DNA of 28,735 bases from JAWPMV01 sp038527215 (GCA_038527215.1 JBCBGC010000113.1:1-28735), one strand, 5' to 3'. Numbered from the stretch's first letter, positions 14,648 through 24,049 are shown. Program-made: numbers and translations. Notes: a model not told the origin generated them from the sequence alone.

Positions 14648-17587
14648 TTAAGGGCGGAAACGGTCCTGCCAGAAGTTGTTTTTAGAAAGTCTGAGCTGGC
14701 GCAGGGTGGCACTGCGTACATTAATGGTGAGCGAATAACTCTTGGTAGGACCAAAAGGAATCCAGGAAAAGGCCATTTCCCAACAGTGGAGATCGCGAAA
14801 AACCGTCAAGCGGGTCTGGTTGATTTCCTGTTCCACCAGGTTGAATCCGGTCTGGAAGCCGATTTTCCATTTGGGCGTAAAGTTGAAATCACCATCCAGG
14901 TTCATGGTAGAGGTGATCCGGGCGTCGGCTTTGCCTGGGGTAGTGTTGGAGTAGGAGAGATTGTAGCGGGCTCTCAGGGTCCAGGGGATGTCAAAATCCA
15001 CGTATTGGTAGGCCGTATTTTGGATTTGTTGGAATTCGTATTCGTCAAAATCTTCGCCCCGCGTCTTTTTGGCTTGTTGATTGGAACGGAAGGAAGCGGA
15101 CAAACTTACCTGAGCATTGGTTAAGCGGCCAAGCTGCCCACTTTCGGTCAGCATAAAGGTGTTTTGCCGGCGGTAGGTCTCCGGGTCCGCTCCCGGGGTG
15201 TCCGGCCCGAATACGTAAGGATCAAAACGGAAACTGGTGTTCACGTTAAGTTTGTTTTTGAAGAGGCTGGTTCGGGCTTGCAGGTTGATGGTGGACAGCT
15301 GAAAACTATCCGCTGCGAAATTGTAAGCGCCATTGACACTGAGGTTATCGAGGAGATTGGTGCGGATATATTTATCTTTTTCTTCGAAATCTTCTTCCAG
15401 CGCCTCTTTTTTCAAATATTTCATCTCGATCACACTGCCCATATTGAAGCTGATCGATTGGCTTTCTCCCTGACCGGGCCCTCGGTAAATCCCATCCTCA
15501 AAAATTGAGTACCGCAGGACGTTGCCCAGGGTATCCTTTTGTACATCCTGGTAAAATCCCCAGCGTTGCTCAGAAAAATCGGGACGGATGTTATAAGAAA
15601 CACTAGGGGAGAATCGCTGGCGGAATTTGATGTCTCGCTTGGATTTTACCTGATAGATGCCGTAAAAATTGGTGTTGGCACTGATGGCCCCGTTGAAATC
15701 AAAGCCGCGCGTAAAGCCCTGCTGCTCGATATCATCTATTTCCTGGGTCTCAGCATTCCAGACTTTTTCCAGGCTTTTGGTATACCAGTATTCGGTGTAG
15801 TTGAACGAGGGCGAAATATTCAGCTGCTTCAGGACCTTGATGGTGGTCGAGGTAGAGGCTCTGTGTTGAATGCCATTTCGGTAAAAAGAGCGGCCTTCCC
15901 GTTCTACCAGGACAGAATCTCCATTTTGTAGCTCATACACAGAAACCGGGTCTTCAGGACGAAAGAGGATTTGCCCAAAAGCCGTATCCGGAAAGGTCTC
16001 GATGGTATTTCGCCCCTGCATATTATAGTTGATGCCCCACTGCTTCAAAAATTTCAGGTTGCTGTTCCGGATATTTTTGAAAGGGGTTTGCCGCTTCATG
16101 TTCAGGGCTACTTCCGGCAACTGCATGGTCATGGTTTCCTTGTTCAGGTCCTGCTGATGACGCATACTGCCGGAAAGACTGAAAGGCAGGTTATTGAAGT
16201 TTTTGCTAAAGGTAACCGAGGAGTTCAGGTTGTTGGTGAAAAAGTCGGTCTGGTTATTACTGATGTTTCGCTGAAAGCTATTGGAGCTGGACATGTTGAC
16301 CGAGGCTGAGATCCGGGCGGTGGGGTCAATGGGCTGGTTGTGGCTCCAGTTTACCTGCCATGCGGTGGTCCGGGAAAAGTCCGGGTCTAAGGGGTCATTA
16401 AAGCGCTGCACCCCATATTGATACCTGAAACTGCCCTGGAACCGATATTTGAGGTTGTAGTTCAAGGTGCCAGCGGCGCGCCAACCGCCCCGCGTATAGA
16501 TATCTCCATCTAGTTTTAAGTCCAAAAAGTCGCTGATGCCCCAATAATAGCCCAGGTTTCGGAGGAAAAAACCTCGATCGTCTGCCTCGCCATACTGGGG
16601 CAGAATCAAGCCGTTTTTCCGTTTTTGTCCAGGCTTTTTGCTGTTATTAGGGATAAATCCAAAAGGGATAAAGAGCGGAATAGGGAAATCGGCAATCACC
16701 AGGTTCAGCGGCCCACTGATCAATTGATTATCGGGCAGCATTTTGAGCTTCTGAGATTTAATGTAAAAATGCGGATGATCTAAATCACAGGTCGTATACT
16801 TTCCATCTTTCCCATGGAAAGAGCCATCCGGATGATATTTGGCTACCTCCGCCAGGATAAAGCCTTCCCCTTCTTGCAGGCGACCTTCGATGATGCGCCC
16901 TTTTTGGGTAGCAAAATTATAACTGACCTCTTTGGCCTGATAACTCTGCCCATCCTGGGTGAAAACGGGTTTACCTTGAATCACCCCGCTGGAATCTTCC
17001 TGCCCAAAGGCTTTGAGCATCTGGTCGTCCATGTTGATGTCTACCCGAATGGCCTGGAGCTTCAGGTTATCATAATCCAGGCTGGAGTTGTCATATAAAT
17101 ACAGCACCCCTTTTTTGACATCATACACAATAGAATCCTGGGCGCCATAACTCACCGGGCCTTGCAAATCACTAAGGGCCTTGAGGGAATCGACCACCCG
17201 CTGCTGAGCAGGCGGATATTTGGGGGTGGTATCCGTTACCGCCGCCTGGTCTCCTTCCTGCGGCAAATTGCCGGAACCTGTATTGGTGTTTTGTCCGGGC
17301 AAGCCACCTGGAAATTGGCCCTGACCTGAACCCGGTAGACCGGAACCGCTCCCCGGTAAGGGAATGGAACCCGGAGTGCTGGTACTGCCAGGTCTGACCT
17401 GTGCGTAACTTTCCTGAGGATAAAAAGTCAGGAATAGCAAAGAAATGAATAGTACCCTTTTTAGGAATTTTTTACTTTTCCAGCAGGAATACGCTTGGGG
17501 AGAAAACCGGGCCGAATGAAAGGCGTATGATCTATTCGCTCCTGTAGGGAGTTTTTGTATAGACCATAAGCTAAAATGTTCATTCAT
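14648..17587 (-). CDS. lptD: LptD/OstA-like LPS-assembly outer membrane protein
   Basis: 979 aa. LptD inserts lipopolysaccharide into the outer leaflet of the outer membrane. A signal peptide (KKFLKRVLFISLLFLTF..YAQ) starts only at ~residue 39, so the N-terminal extension is unusual. No other start codon lies between. Then comes a Pro/Gly-rich linker (~65-115), a periplasmic OstA beta-jellyroll (VKKGVLYLYDNSSLDYDNLKL.. to GRIIEGRLQEGEGF), and the family signature YTTCDLDHPHFYIKSQKLKM. The segment FPIPLFIPFGFIPN leads into a ~650-residue outer membrane beta-barrel rich in alternating aromatic strands. Only two cysteines are evident in the mature part, so the disulfide pattern of E. coli LptD is not conserved. 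It is divergent from an amidase gene. Confidence 0.85.
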   Translation of the reverse strand: MNEHFSLWSIQKLPTGANRSYAFHSARFSPQAYSCWKSKKFLKRVLFISLLFLTFYPQESYAQVRPGSTSTPGSIPLPGSGSGLPGSGQGQFPGGLPGQNTNTGSGNLPQEGDQAAVTDTTPKYPPAQQRVVDSLKALSDLQGPVSYGAQDSIVYDVKKGVLYLYDNSSLDYDNLKLQAIRVDINMDDQMLKAFGQEDSSGVIQGKPVFTQDGQSYQAKEVSYNFATQKGRIIEGRLQEGEGFILAEVAKYHPDGSFHGKDGKYTTCDLDHPHFYIKSQKLKMLPDNQLISGPLNLVIADFPIPLFIPFGFIPNNSKKPGQKRKNGLILPQYGEADDRGFFLRNLGYYWGISDFLDLKLDGDIYTRGGWRAAGTLNYNLKYRFQGSFRYQYGVQRFNDPLDPDFSRTTAWQVNWSHNQPIDPTARISASVNMSSSNSFQRNISNNQTDFFTNNLNSSVTFSKNFNNLPFSLSGSMRHQQDLNKETMTMQLPEVALNMKRQTPFKNIRNSNLKFLKQWGINYNMQGRNTIETFPDTAFGQILFRPEDPVSVYELQNGDSVLVEREGRSFYRNGIQHRASTSTTIKVLKQLNISPSFNYTEYWYTKSLEKVWNAETQEIDDIEQQGFTRGFDFNGAISANTNFYGIYQVKSKRDIKFRQRFSPSVSYNIRPDFSEQRWGFYQDVQKDTLGNVLRYSIFEDGIYRGPGQGESQSISFNMGSVIEMKYLKKEALEEDFEEKDKYIRTNLLDNLSVNGAYNFAADSFQLSTINLQARTSLFKNKLNVNTSFRFDPYVFGPDTPGADPETYRRQNTFMLTESGQLGRLTNAQVSLSASFRSNQQAKKTRGEDFDEYEFQQIQNTAYQYVDFDIPWTLRARYNLSYSNTTPGKADARITSTMNLDGDFNFTPKWKIGFQTGFNLVEQEINQTRLTVFRDLHCWEMAFSWIPFGPTKSYSLTINVRSATLRQLRLSKNNFWQDRFRP

Positions 17588-17625
17588 AGATGCCGGATTT
17601 TCGGGCTCCCATTGCTGTGAAGGCG

Positions 17626-17633
17626 CAAATATA
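17626..17633 (-). promoter_or_regulatory. -7 box of the lptD promoter
   Basis: TATATTTG on the minus strand is a perfect Bacteroidota -7 element 39 bases before the lptD ATG. A matching -33 TTG at the expected spacing is not seen, so the call is moderate. Confidence 0.5.
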
Positions 17634-17694
17634 CAGATTTGCAGCTAAGCGTTTCGGTAAGGTGTCATGGAAACAAAAAAAGGTTGGTAGGAAG

Positions 17695-18510
17695 ATGAAA
17701 AATGCCTTCAGGAAAATAAGCATGATTGTAGGTTGCTGTCTCGTCGGCAGTCTTTTCAGCTCTTATTTGCCGGTTGACAAACCGACAAATGGGAAGATCA
17801 AGACCCTGGTGATAGATGCCGGGCACGGAGGAAAAGACCCTGGGGCCGTAGGAAAACGGTTTTATGAGAAAGACCTGGCCTTGAAGATCGCCATACAATT
17901 GCGGCGGATCATGGCGGAAAATATGCCCCATGTGCGGGTGGTCATGACCCGAGATGATGATGTTTTTGTCCCCCTCAACGAAAGAGGCTCCATTGCCAAA
18001 GAAAGCGAAGGAGATTTTTTTGTCAGCATCCATTGTAATGCCCTCAATGATCGCAGCAAATTCGGGACAGAAACTTATGTCCTGGGGACCAACCCTGGTC
18101 AGGATAACTATCGGACCATCATCGCTGAAAACGAGGCCATTCTCTTCGAGGAGAACTACGGCGAAATGTATGGTGGCTTCGATCCTAGTTCACCGGAAGG
18201 ATTTATCTATTTCAAACTGTTGAAGAATGCCTTTCGCAACGAGAGTGTGCGTTTGGGGAACAAAATCCAGCATCAGTATTCCCGGAGGCTGGGGCGCAAA
18301 AGCCGAGGGGTGAAGCAAGCTCCCTTTATCGTACTGTACCATTGCGGCATGCCCGGGGTACTCACCGAAACCGGCTTTATCTCTAATTATGAGGAAGAAA
18401 CCTTTCTCGGCTCCGATACCGGCCAAATCTACATTGCCAGCTCCATTTACCGAGCCATCAAGGAATATAATATGGAATTGGGGCTTCCCAAAGATGGAAG
18501 TGAGAACTAA
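17695..18510 (+). CDS. N-acetylmuramoyl-L-alanine amidase (Amidase_3)
   Basis: 271 aa from ATG 17695. It is a zinc hydrolase that cuts the bond between MurNAc and the peptide stem of peptidoglycan, used in cell separation. Zinc and catalytic residues are present: H44 in DAGHGGKDPG, E58 in YEKDLAL, H113 in SIHCNA and E225 in TETGFISN. The N-terminus (MKNAFRKISMIVGCCLVGSL) is a signal peptide or membrane anchor, so it acts in the periplasm. The same frame opens at 17590, only 3 bases from the divergent lptD start. ATG 17695 is preferred because it has GGTAGGAAG before it and leaves room for promoters. A ~45-residue insert (TNPGQDNYRTIIAENEAILF...) before the last zinc ligand is common in this phylum's amidases. 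Confidence 0.93.
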   Translation: MKNAFRKISMIVGCCLVGSLFSSYLPVDKPTNGKIKTLVIDAGHGGKDPGAVGKRFYEKDLALKIAIQLRRIMAENMPHVRVVMTRDDDVFVPLNERGSIAKESEGDFFVSIHCNALNDRSKFGTETYVLGTNPGQDNYRTIIAENEAILFEENYGEMYGGFDPSSPEGFIYFKLLKNAFRNESVRLGNKIQHQYSRRLGRKSRGVKQAPFIVLYHCGMPGVLTETGFISNYEEETFLGSDTGQIYIASSIYRAIKEYNMELGLPKDGSEN

Positions 18511-18547
18511 GCGCTGGTTGGAATAGGACCTTTTACCCAGACAAAGA

Positions 18548-19351
18548 CTAAGGCTGGATTTCTCTGATGGCCAGGTGATTGCCTACCCGAATTTCACAGA
18601 GATATTTCTTTTTGGGTAAGCGGGATAAGTCCAGCTCTATTTCATGCCTTCCCAAACTAGCAAAGGCAGTGTGCACTTTGCCCAGACTCCGATTCTCTGC
18701 ATCGATCAAGCGAATTTCCACCTGCGCGGCCTGGTACAATTCTAATTGGACCATGGTCCCAAATACTGCAGGATTGGGATAGAGATGACTCACATGATGG
18801 CCTAAGGGAAAGCGCTCCACCACTAAAGCCGGGCTGTAAAGGGTGTCCTCCTGAGGATTTAACTGCGCCAGACGATAATAGGCTACCCCCTTGGTTTTTT
18901 CCCCATCCGATACTTGTCGATGCCAGGAAGCATGGGATGGATCAAGGGGAAAGACGGCTTTGATGGTTTTCCACCGCTGCTGGTCCAGGCTTTTTTGCAA
19001 AAAAACCATGCCTGTTCCTTCTCCTTCTCCCAGCGCAAAATTGATCTGCGTCTCTCCCGGCATGACTTCCGCATAGTATTGGATCAACGGCATGGCCGGG
19101 GCCTGCAAGGCTGCCATGTCCTCGAACTCTGCCTCGCTTACCTGGAGGTCCTGCAAGGTGTAAAAAGTAGTGGGAATGTCTTCACTCAGGGATTCGGTGC
19201 TAATGAAGCCGCTGGTTTCCCATTGGTCGGGACTTTCCATAGCCAACAGCACATGGGTTGGGGTTGGATGGGGCGTTTGCGCCAGGAAAACGGATGGGAT
19301 CAAGAGCAGGCCAAAAACAAAACCGATCGTATGCCGCATGGAGGTTCTCAT
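18548..19351 (-). CDS. Small T9SS-secreted protein with C-terminal sorting domain
   Basis: 267 aa from ATG 19351, chosen because GGAGGACAA lies directly before it. The same frame extends to 19402 without a ribosome site. A signal peptide (MRHTIGFVFGLLLIPSVFLAQ region) is followed by ~80 unrecognised residues, then an FN3-like segment (TGMVFLQKSLDQQRWKTI ... GVAYYRLAQLNPQEDT) that usually precedes T9SS sorting signals. The last ~80 residues (SHLYPNPAVFGTMVQLEL ... to AIREIQP) are a type A T9SS sorting domain. The protein should cross the outer membrane and be surface-attached or released. No enzyme domain is visible. It is convergent with the amidase gene. Confidence 0.85.
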   Translation of the reverse strand: MRTSMRHTIGFVFGLLLIPSVFLAQTPHPTPTHVLLAMESPDQWETSGFISTESLSEDIPTTFYTLQDLQVSEAEFEDMAALQAPAMPLIQYYAEVMPGETQINFALGEGEGTGMVFLQKSLDQQRWKTIKAVFPLDPSHASWHRQVSDGEKTKGVAYYRLAQLNPQEDTLYSPALVVERFPLGHHVSHLYPNPAVFGTMVQLELYQAAQVEIRLIDAENRSLGKVHTAFASLGRHEIELDLSRLPKKKYLCEIRVGNHLAIREIQP

Positions 19352-19469
19352 TTGTCCTCCTAAAAAAATCAGAAGCCTGCACTTTTTTAGCCGCAGAAGC
19401 ACCGAACTATTACAGATGTAGGGCAGGGGAGGGTTTTGTTTTCCCGGCAGGGGCGTTTAGTTTCGAAGC

Positions 19470-21089
19470 ATGCAACTTAGCCCAAACTGGCGCCGATGGT
19501 TTCAAGGTCCTCCTTCCCGGGCCTGGATCATTTTTGCGATCATTTGGGCCTGCCTCTGGCGGGTAGAACATCGGTATCATTACCGGAATTTTTTCTTCGA
19601 TACGCAGTTGCAACTCTCCGCCATGCAGCAATGGATGGAGGGCCAGGGCTGGAATAATCCCGTTTTTCAGGAAAATGATCTGGCCAGGCCAGGAGCCGCA
19701 ACAGCAGAGAGATTCATGCCTGCCTACGCGGGGGTCGTAGCTCTCGCCTACCTGCTGACCGGAGATTGGTTAACCGCCAGTTTTGGAACGGATGCGGTGC
19801 TACTTATCCTGATTTTGTGGGGCTGGGCACAATTGCTGGCCTGGCTATTGGGAGGCTGGAGATCCTGGTGGATCGTCTTTTTTCTCCTTTGGCAGGCATT
19901 TTCTCCGGCTCCCTTACATTATATGGCGGGAGGGGGACTGTTGAGTCTGGCCGCTTTCCTCTGGGCGGTCTACGCATTGCTGCTTCATCTGAATCGGCCC
20001 CAAGCAGGCTTTGTCCTGGGGCCGGTCTACCTGGGATTACTGGCCCTGGCGGCATGGTCTCGCTATGCTTATTTTCCTTTCCTCTTTCTTCCCCTGGGGG
20101 CCTGGGGGGGCAAAAGCCTTTGGCAAAAAAAGGCCATTCCCTGGAAGCTTTTGTCCAGCCTGCTTTTCCTTACTTTGATCGGCGTCATGAGCCTCGCCTG
20201 GGGAAAAGACTGGTCCGAATCCTATCTGACTGCCCAGACCCGCCAATGGTTTTGGGAACATTGGCTGCATTGGGATCCCTTTCCTTTCAAAGCTTTTTTC
20301 TACTTTGGCATCCCCCACGAATTAGGGCTGTTTTATATACACGAAAGCTTGTACTATGGCTTAAGCCTGCTCGCCTATCTGGTGTCAGGATTGATCCTGC
20401 TCCTTTTGATGTGGCAAGGCTGGAACATCTGGAAGCAAGCCGAAGCACCAACCGCCTGGGGGCTTTATCTCGGGACCTTGGCCCTGGTCCTCGCCGCCAA
20501 TCTGGTGATGCTGGCCTATCTGTCGCTGGTATGGCCGCCGCAGGATTGGAACTGGACGGGCTTCTGGACCTTTGTCATGGAAACCCGTTACTATATGCCC
20601 AGCATGACCCTGATTATTTTGGCGGTGATCTATAGTGGACAAAAGCTGCCGCAAGGCTATCTCCGGCGAGCTTGCCAATTACTGTTGTTGCTCTCCCTGT
20701 GCGCGGCTTATTCCTACCCCTTATGGCTGAAGGTGAAGGTGTATGCAAAAGGCGAAACCGCCGGGACTTTTGTCAGCCAAGCTCATCAACTGATCCATGA
20801 TTCGGTGAAGGCTTTGAGCGAACGGACGGACCATGTCATTTGGGTGTCGATGGAGCCTTTGCAGCATACGGGTGAATTAGCAGGCGGCAATAGCCTGCCA
20901 GCCCGACATATATTGACTTTGGATCAGATACCAGCCTCCCTGCCGGTAGAAATCCTCTGGGTAGAACCTTTGGGAACGCCTGCCCATTCCGCGCCTTTAC
21001 AAAAACTCGTCGATAAAGGGGCGGTTCTCTGGCAGGAGAATGCTTATTTTCAGGTCTTTCGCCTGACCTTTGGCCCGAACGAGCCTTGA
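19470..21089 (+). CDS. Polytopic membrane protein, GT-C glycosyltransferase-like
   Basis: 539 aa, with about 10-12 hydrophobic helices between residues ~18 and ~425 and a soluble C-terminal domain of ~110 residues. After the first helix the loop HYRNFFFDTQLQLSAMQQWMEGQGW resembles the first periplasmic loop of GT-C enzymes (PMT/ArnT type), where an acidic residue binds the metal or lipid-linked sugar. The overall layout (many helices, then a periplasmic domain) also fits GT-C. No strict motif proves activity, so it may be an uncharacterised integral membrane protein. It has unusually many Trp and Leu. It is divergent from the T9SS cargo gene and its stop directly abuts the der stop with no intergenic base. 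Confidence 0.7.
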   Translation: MQLSPNWRRWFQGPPSRAWIIFAIIWACLWRVEHRYHYRNFFFDTQLQLSAMQQWMEGQGWNNPVFQENDLARPGAATAERFMPAYAGVVALAYLLTGDWLTASFGTDAVLLILILWGWAQLLAWLLGGWRSWWIVFFLLWQAFSPAPLHYMAGGGLLSLAAFLWAVYALLLHLNRPQAGFVLGPVYLGLLALAAWSRYAYFPFLFLPLGAWGGKSLWQKKAIPWKLLSSLLFLTLIGVMSLAWGKDWSESYLTAQTRQWFWEHWLHWDPFPFKAFFYFGIPHELGLFYIHESLYYGLSLLAYLVSGLILLLLMWQGWNIWKQAEAPTAWGLYLGTLALVLAANLVMLAYLSLVWPPQDWNWTGFWTFVMETRYYMPSMTLIILAVIYSGQKLPQGYLRRACQLLLLLSLCAAYSYPLWLKVKVYAKGETAGTFVSQAHQLIHDSVKALSERTDHVIWVSMEPLQHTGELAGGNSLPARHILTLDQIPASLPVEILWVEPLGTPAHSAPLQKLVDKGAVLWQENAYFQVFRLTFGPNEP

Positions 21090-22397
21090 TTATTTTTTCC
21101 GGAAGAAAATGTTGACAGGTACGCCGGTGAAGTCAAAATTGGCGCGGAGCTGATTTTCCAGATAGCGTTTATAGGATTCCTGGATGTGGTTGGGATGATT
21201 GGCGAAAAAGAGGAAGGTAGGCACGGAAGCGGGAATCTGCGTAACGTATTTAATGCTGATGATTTTGCCGCGGTGAGAAGGGGCATGGTGTCGGGCGACC
21301 GCTTCCAGCATGACTTCGTTGAGTTCGCTGGTCGGAATTTTGTTGTTCATACGCTCGTATACCGCGGTCGCTTCTTCCATGGCTTTGAGGAGACGCTGCT
21401 TGGAGTGAGCAGAAATGAAAAAGATGGGCACATCGTTAAAAGGCGCCAACTTCTCTTTAATCACATTCTCAAATTCCAGGGCGGTTTTATGGTCCTTTTC
21501 GATCAGGTCCCATTTGTTGACCCCCACGACGATGCCTTTCCGGTTCTTGATGATCAGGCTGAAAATGTTCAGGTCCTGGGCTTCAATGCCCAAGGTCGCG
21601 TCGATCAAGAGCAGGGCTACGTCGCAATTCTCGATGGCCCGCACGGTCCGCAAGGTAGAGTAAAACTCAATGTTCTCCTCGATCCGGGCTTTTTTCCGTA
21701 AACCCGCTGTATCCACCAACATCACATCCTGCCCAAAGGCATTGAAACGGGTGTAAATGCTGTCCCTTGTGGTACCGGATATGGGGGTAACGATATTGGC
21801 CTCCTTGCCCAGCAGGGCATTGACAAAGGAAGACTTGCCTACATTGGGTCGACCGACAAAGGCGAATCGAGCCAGGCCTTCGGAATCATCTTCGTATTCT
21901 TCGGTGGGCAGGAGTTTGACGACCTCATCCAGGAGTTCGCCGGTGCCGCTGCCATTGATGGCGGAAAAGCCGAAGACTTCTCCCACCCCCAGATTATAAA
22001 ATTCGTACTGGTTGTCAACGTGCTTGGCGCTGTCCACTTTGTTGGCGGCCAGGATGACCTTTTTTGGGCTGCGACGCACCAGGTTGGCAAAGGCTTCATC
22101 CAGGGGCGTGATGCCGGTCTGGGTATCCACCAGGAAGATCAGCACGTCTGCTTCTTCCATGGCAATGTGCACCTGCTCCCGGATAGCCGCTTCAAATACG
22201 TCCTCAGAATCAGGCACATATCCGCCGGTATCGATCACCGTAAATTCAACCCCATTCCAGGTGCTCGCTCCATAGTTTCGGTCCCGGGTTACCCCACTCA
22301 TATCATCCACAATGGCCTGCCGCTCCTCAACCAGCCGGTTGAAGAGGGTTGATTTGCCCACGTTGGGGCGACCGATGATGGCGACGATTCCGCGCAT
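21090..22397 (-). CDS. der: Ribosome-assembly GTPase Der (EngA)
   Basis: 435 aa, usual length. Der has two tandem GTPase domains and helps mature the 50S ribosomal subunit. The first P-loop is GRPNVGKST at 9-17, with DTGGY as G3 and NKVD as G4. The second is GRPNVGKSS near 180, with DTAGL and NKWD. The C-terminal KH-like domain (SHRGKIISIKYVTQIPASVPTFLFFANHP... NIFFRKK) is intact. ATG 22397 gives the expected N-terminus MRGIVAIIGRPN. Era lies further upstream on the same strand, but a repeat element of ~340 bases separates them. Confidence 0.98.
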   Translation of the reverse strand: MRGIVAIIGRPNVGKSTLFNRLVEERQAIVDDMSGVTRDRNYGASTWNGVEFTVIDTGGYVPDSEDVFEAAIREQVHIAMEEADVLIFLVDTQTGITPLDEAFANLVRRSPKKVILAANKVDSAKHVDNQYEFYNLGVGEVFGFSAINGSGTGELLDEVVKLLPTEEYEDDSEGLARFAFVGRPNVGKSSFVNALLGKEANIVTPISGTTRDSIYTRFNAFGQDVMLVDTAGLRKKARIEENIEFYSTLRTVRAIENCDVALLLIDATLGIEAQDLNIFSLIIKNRKGIVVGVNKWDLIEKDHKTALEFENVIKEKLAPFNDVPIFFISAHSKQRLLKAMEEATAVYERMNNKIPTSELNEVMLEAVARHHAPSHRGKIISIKYVTQIPASVPTFLFFANHPNHIQESYKRYLENQLRANFDFTGVPVNIFFRKK

Positions 22398-22501
22398 AGT
22401 TTTTTATTCGGCTTGCAAGCTACACGCCTAGGGCGTGATTTACAACTTGTTGTTTTTTGGCTGTGGTGTTACCAGTGGGGTTTTTTCTTTAGCATACTTA
22501 A

Positions 22502-22839
22502 TACTTTTTCCTTGATGAGCCTTAGCCACTTTTTCTTGATAAAGTACCCTTGTACCTTTTTTCTTGATAAAAAAGGTACCCAAAAAATCAAGACGCTGCT
22601 AACCGCGCCAACCCGCATTCCTGACGCTCGTTCCTCGGTCAGGACTCTCGCCCGCCCCCGCACCCTGGCAGCGTCATAGCCCCGGCGCCCCAGAGGAATA
22701 CAGCGAGGTTTAAAGGTTTTAAATTTATGGAGAGTTAACAGGCGAGTTGGGGTGCACGAACGCGGGCGGACGGATAGCAGCGCGGGCCTTGGTTGGTTCG
22801 TGCTTGATTTTTGCTCCACTTTTTATCAAGAAAAAGTGG
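22502..22839. repeat. Non-coding repeat element with terminal inverted repeats and internal hairpins
   Basis: The 485-base gap between der and era holds no convincing gene. CCACTTTTTCTTGATAAA (22526-22543) recurs inverted at 22822-22839. A degenerate copy starts at 22502, and a third copy forms an 11-bp hairpin (22552-22579, GTACC-T6 / A6-GGTAC, loop CTTGAT). Inside, AAAATCAAGA (~22585) faces CTTGATTTTT (~22803). The GC-rich core folds: GACGCTGC (22592-22599) pairs with GCAGCGTC (22668-22675), enclosing TCCTGAC (22619-22625) / GTCAGGA (22638-22644). A 116-codon minus-strand frame (22469-22819) exists, but its Arg/Pro-rich reading looks like translated repeat. The pattern suggests a MITE- or REP-like dispersed element. 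I recall similar CTTGATAAAAAG motifs between genes in this phylum but cannot check copy number here. Confidence 0.65.
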
Positions 22840-22882
22840 TAAAGGTATTATAAAGAAAAAAGAGCCGTTGCCGAAGGTAAAC

Positions 22883-23767
22883 TCAATACCCAAACCCCTT
22901 TAAAGACTGCTTCGAATCCTTCCACCCCTTCGAAACCCGCACATAAGTTTCTAAAAACACTTTTTTGCCTAAGAAGGCTTCCATATCCTGCCTCGCCTGG
23001 GTAGAGATCTTCTTGAGCATGGCGCCTTTTTTGCCGATGATCATACCTTTCTGAGTATTGCGCTCGGTATGAATGGTGGCGGCGACGCGGATGAGGGTAT
23101 CTTCTTCTTCGAAGCTGTCAATTTCTACCTCGGTAGAGTAGGGGATCTCCTGCTGAAGGTTCTTGAAGATTTTTTCGCGCAGGATCTCAGACATAAAAAA
23201 GCGCTCGGGTCGATCGGAAATCTGGTCTTTGTCGAAGTAGGCAGGACCTTCGGGTAGGTGCTGGAGGATCAGTTCCTTGAGTTTGGGCACATTGGTGCCG
23301 TTGAGGGCGGAGAGGGGAATGGCTTCGACAAAATCTACTTTCTCTGCCAATTCGTGCATCCGCAACAAAGCCTGGTCCATGCTCACTGCATCTACCTTAT
23401 TTAAGGCCAGGATTTTGGGAATCTTGGTTTTGGCGGCCAGCTTCATCAGGTCTTCCTCCGGAAACTGCTCTTCTACCGCGATCAACAGAATGATCAGGTC
23501 GGCATCTTCCAACGACTCATGGATGAAGCCCATCATGGCATTGTGCAGGCGGTACTTGGGACGGATCAGGCCGGGCGTATCGGAGTAGACGATCTGGTAA
23601 TCCTCCCCGCTATCGATGCCAAAAATCCGGTGCCGCGTGGTCTGGGCTTTGGCGGTGGTGATGCTGAGTTTGCGCCCCAACAATTGGTTGAGGAGGGTGG
23701 ACTTGCCGGCGTTCGGTTTACCGATAATGCTTACAAATCCTGATTTATGTGCGTCGGGTGTCAACAA
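22883..23767 (-). CDS. era: GTPase Era
   Basis: 294 aa. Era binds the 3' end of 16S rRNA and assists 30S assembly. G1 is GKPNAGKST (16-24), G3 is DTPGL, G4 is NKVD. A C-terminal type II KH domain carries GMIIGKKGAMLKKI. The usual start is replaced by TTG at 23767 (a second TTG follows at 23764). An in-frame TAA lies four codons upstream and no ATG occurs before the P-loop, so a TTG start is forced by the sequence. It is divergent from the fMet tRNA. Confidence 0.97.
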   Translation of the reverse strand: MLTPDAHKSGFVSIIGKPNAGKSTLLNQLLGRKLSITTAKAQTTRHRIFGIDSGEDYQIVYSDTPGLIRPKYRLHNAMMGFIHESLEDADLIILLIAVEEQFPEEDLMKLAAKTKIPKILALNKVDAVSMDQALLRMHELAEKVDFVEAIPLSALNGTNVPKLKELILQHLPEGPAYFDKDQISDRPERFFMSEILREKIFKNLQQEIPYSTEVEIDSFEEEDTLIRVAATIHTERNTQKGMIIGKKGAMLKKISTQARQDMEAFLGKKVFLETYVRVSKGWKDSKQSLKGFGY

Positions 23768-23849
23768 AAAGTAAAATTATTACGTACAACATTTGCAAAG
23801 TTAATAGAAAACGCTTAACTATGCGCTCCCATTAGGGGAAAATGATCTT

Positions 23850-23909
23850 TATATTTGTTCTGAAAGCTGACTTTCGACCCCAAAAACAAGCGCTTTATGA
23901 CCGCTTGTT
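23850..23909 (+). promoter_or_regulatory. Candidate promoter and leader hairpin of the fMet tRNA
   Basis: TATATTTG (23850-23857) is a perfect -7 element. A -33 TTG is not evident. Between it and the tRNA, AACAAGCG (23885-23892) and CGCTTGTT (23902-23909) form an 8-bp hairpin with a 9-base loop, perhaps a processing signal in the 5' leader. Confidence 0.45.
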
Positions 23910-23935
23910 CGATCGCCTCAGCCAAAGAATCCCAA

Positions 23936-24008
<73 letters not shown>

Positions 24009-24014
24009 CAAATC

Positions 24015-24042
24015 GGCCCATACGCAATGTATGGGCCTTTTT
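24015..24042 (+). terminator. Intrinsic terminator of the tRNA
   Basis: A perfect 9-bp stem GGCCCATAC / GTATGGGCC with loop GCAAT and five T (24038-24042) starts 7 bases after the tRNA. Confidence 0.93.
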
Positions 24043-24049
24043 CGTTGGT

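Noticed and set aside
22469..22819. 116-codon minus-strand frame in the der-era gap
   Set aside because: Its sequence is Arg/Pro-rich and coincides with hairpin arms and inverted repeats, so it reads as translated repeat DNA and not a gene.
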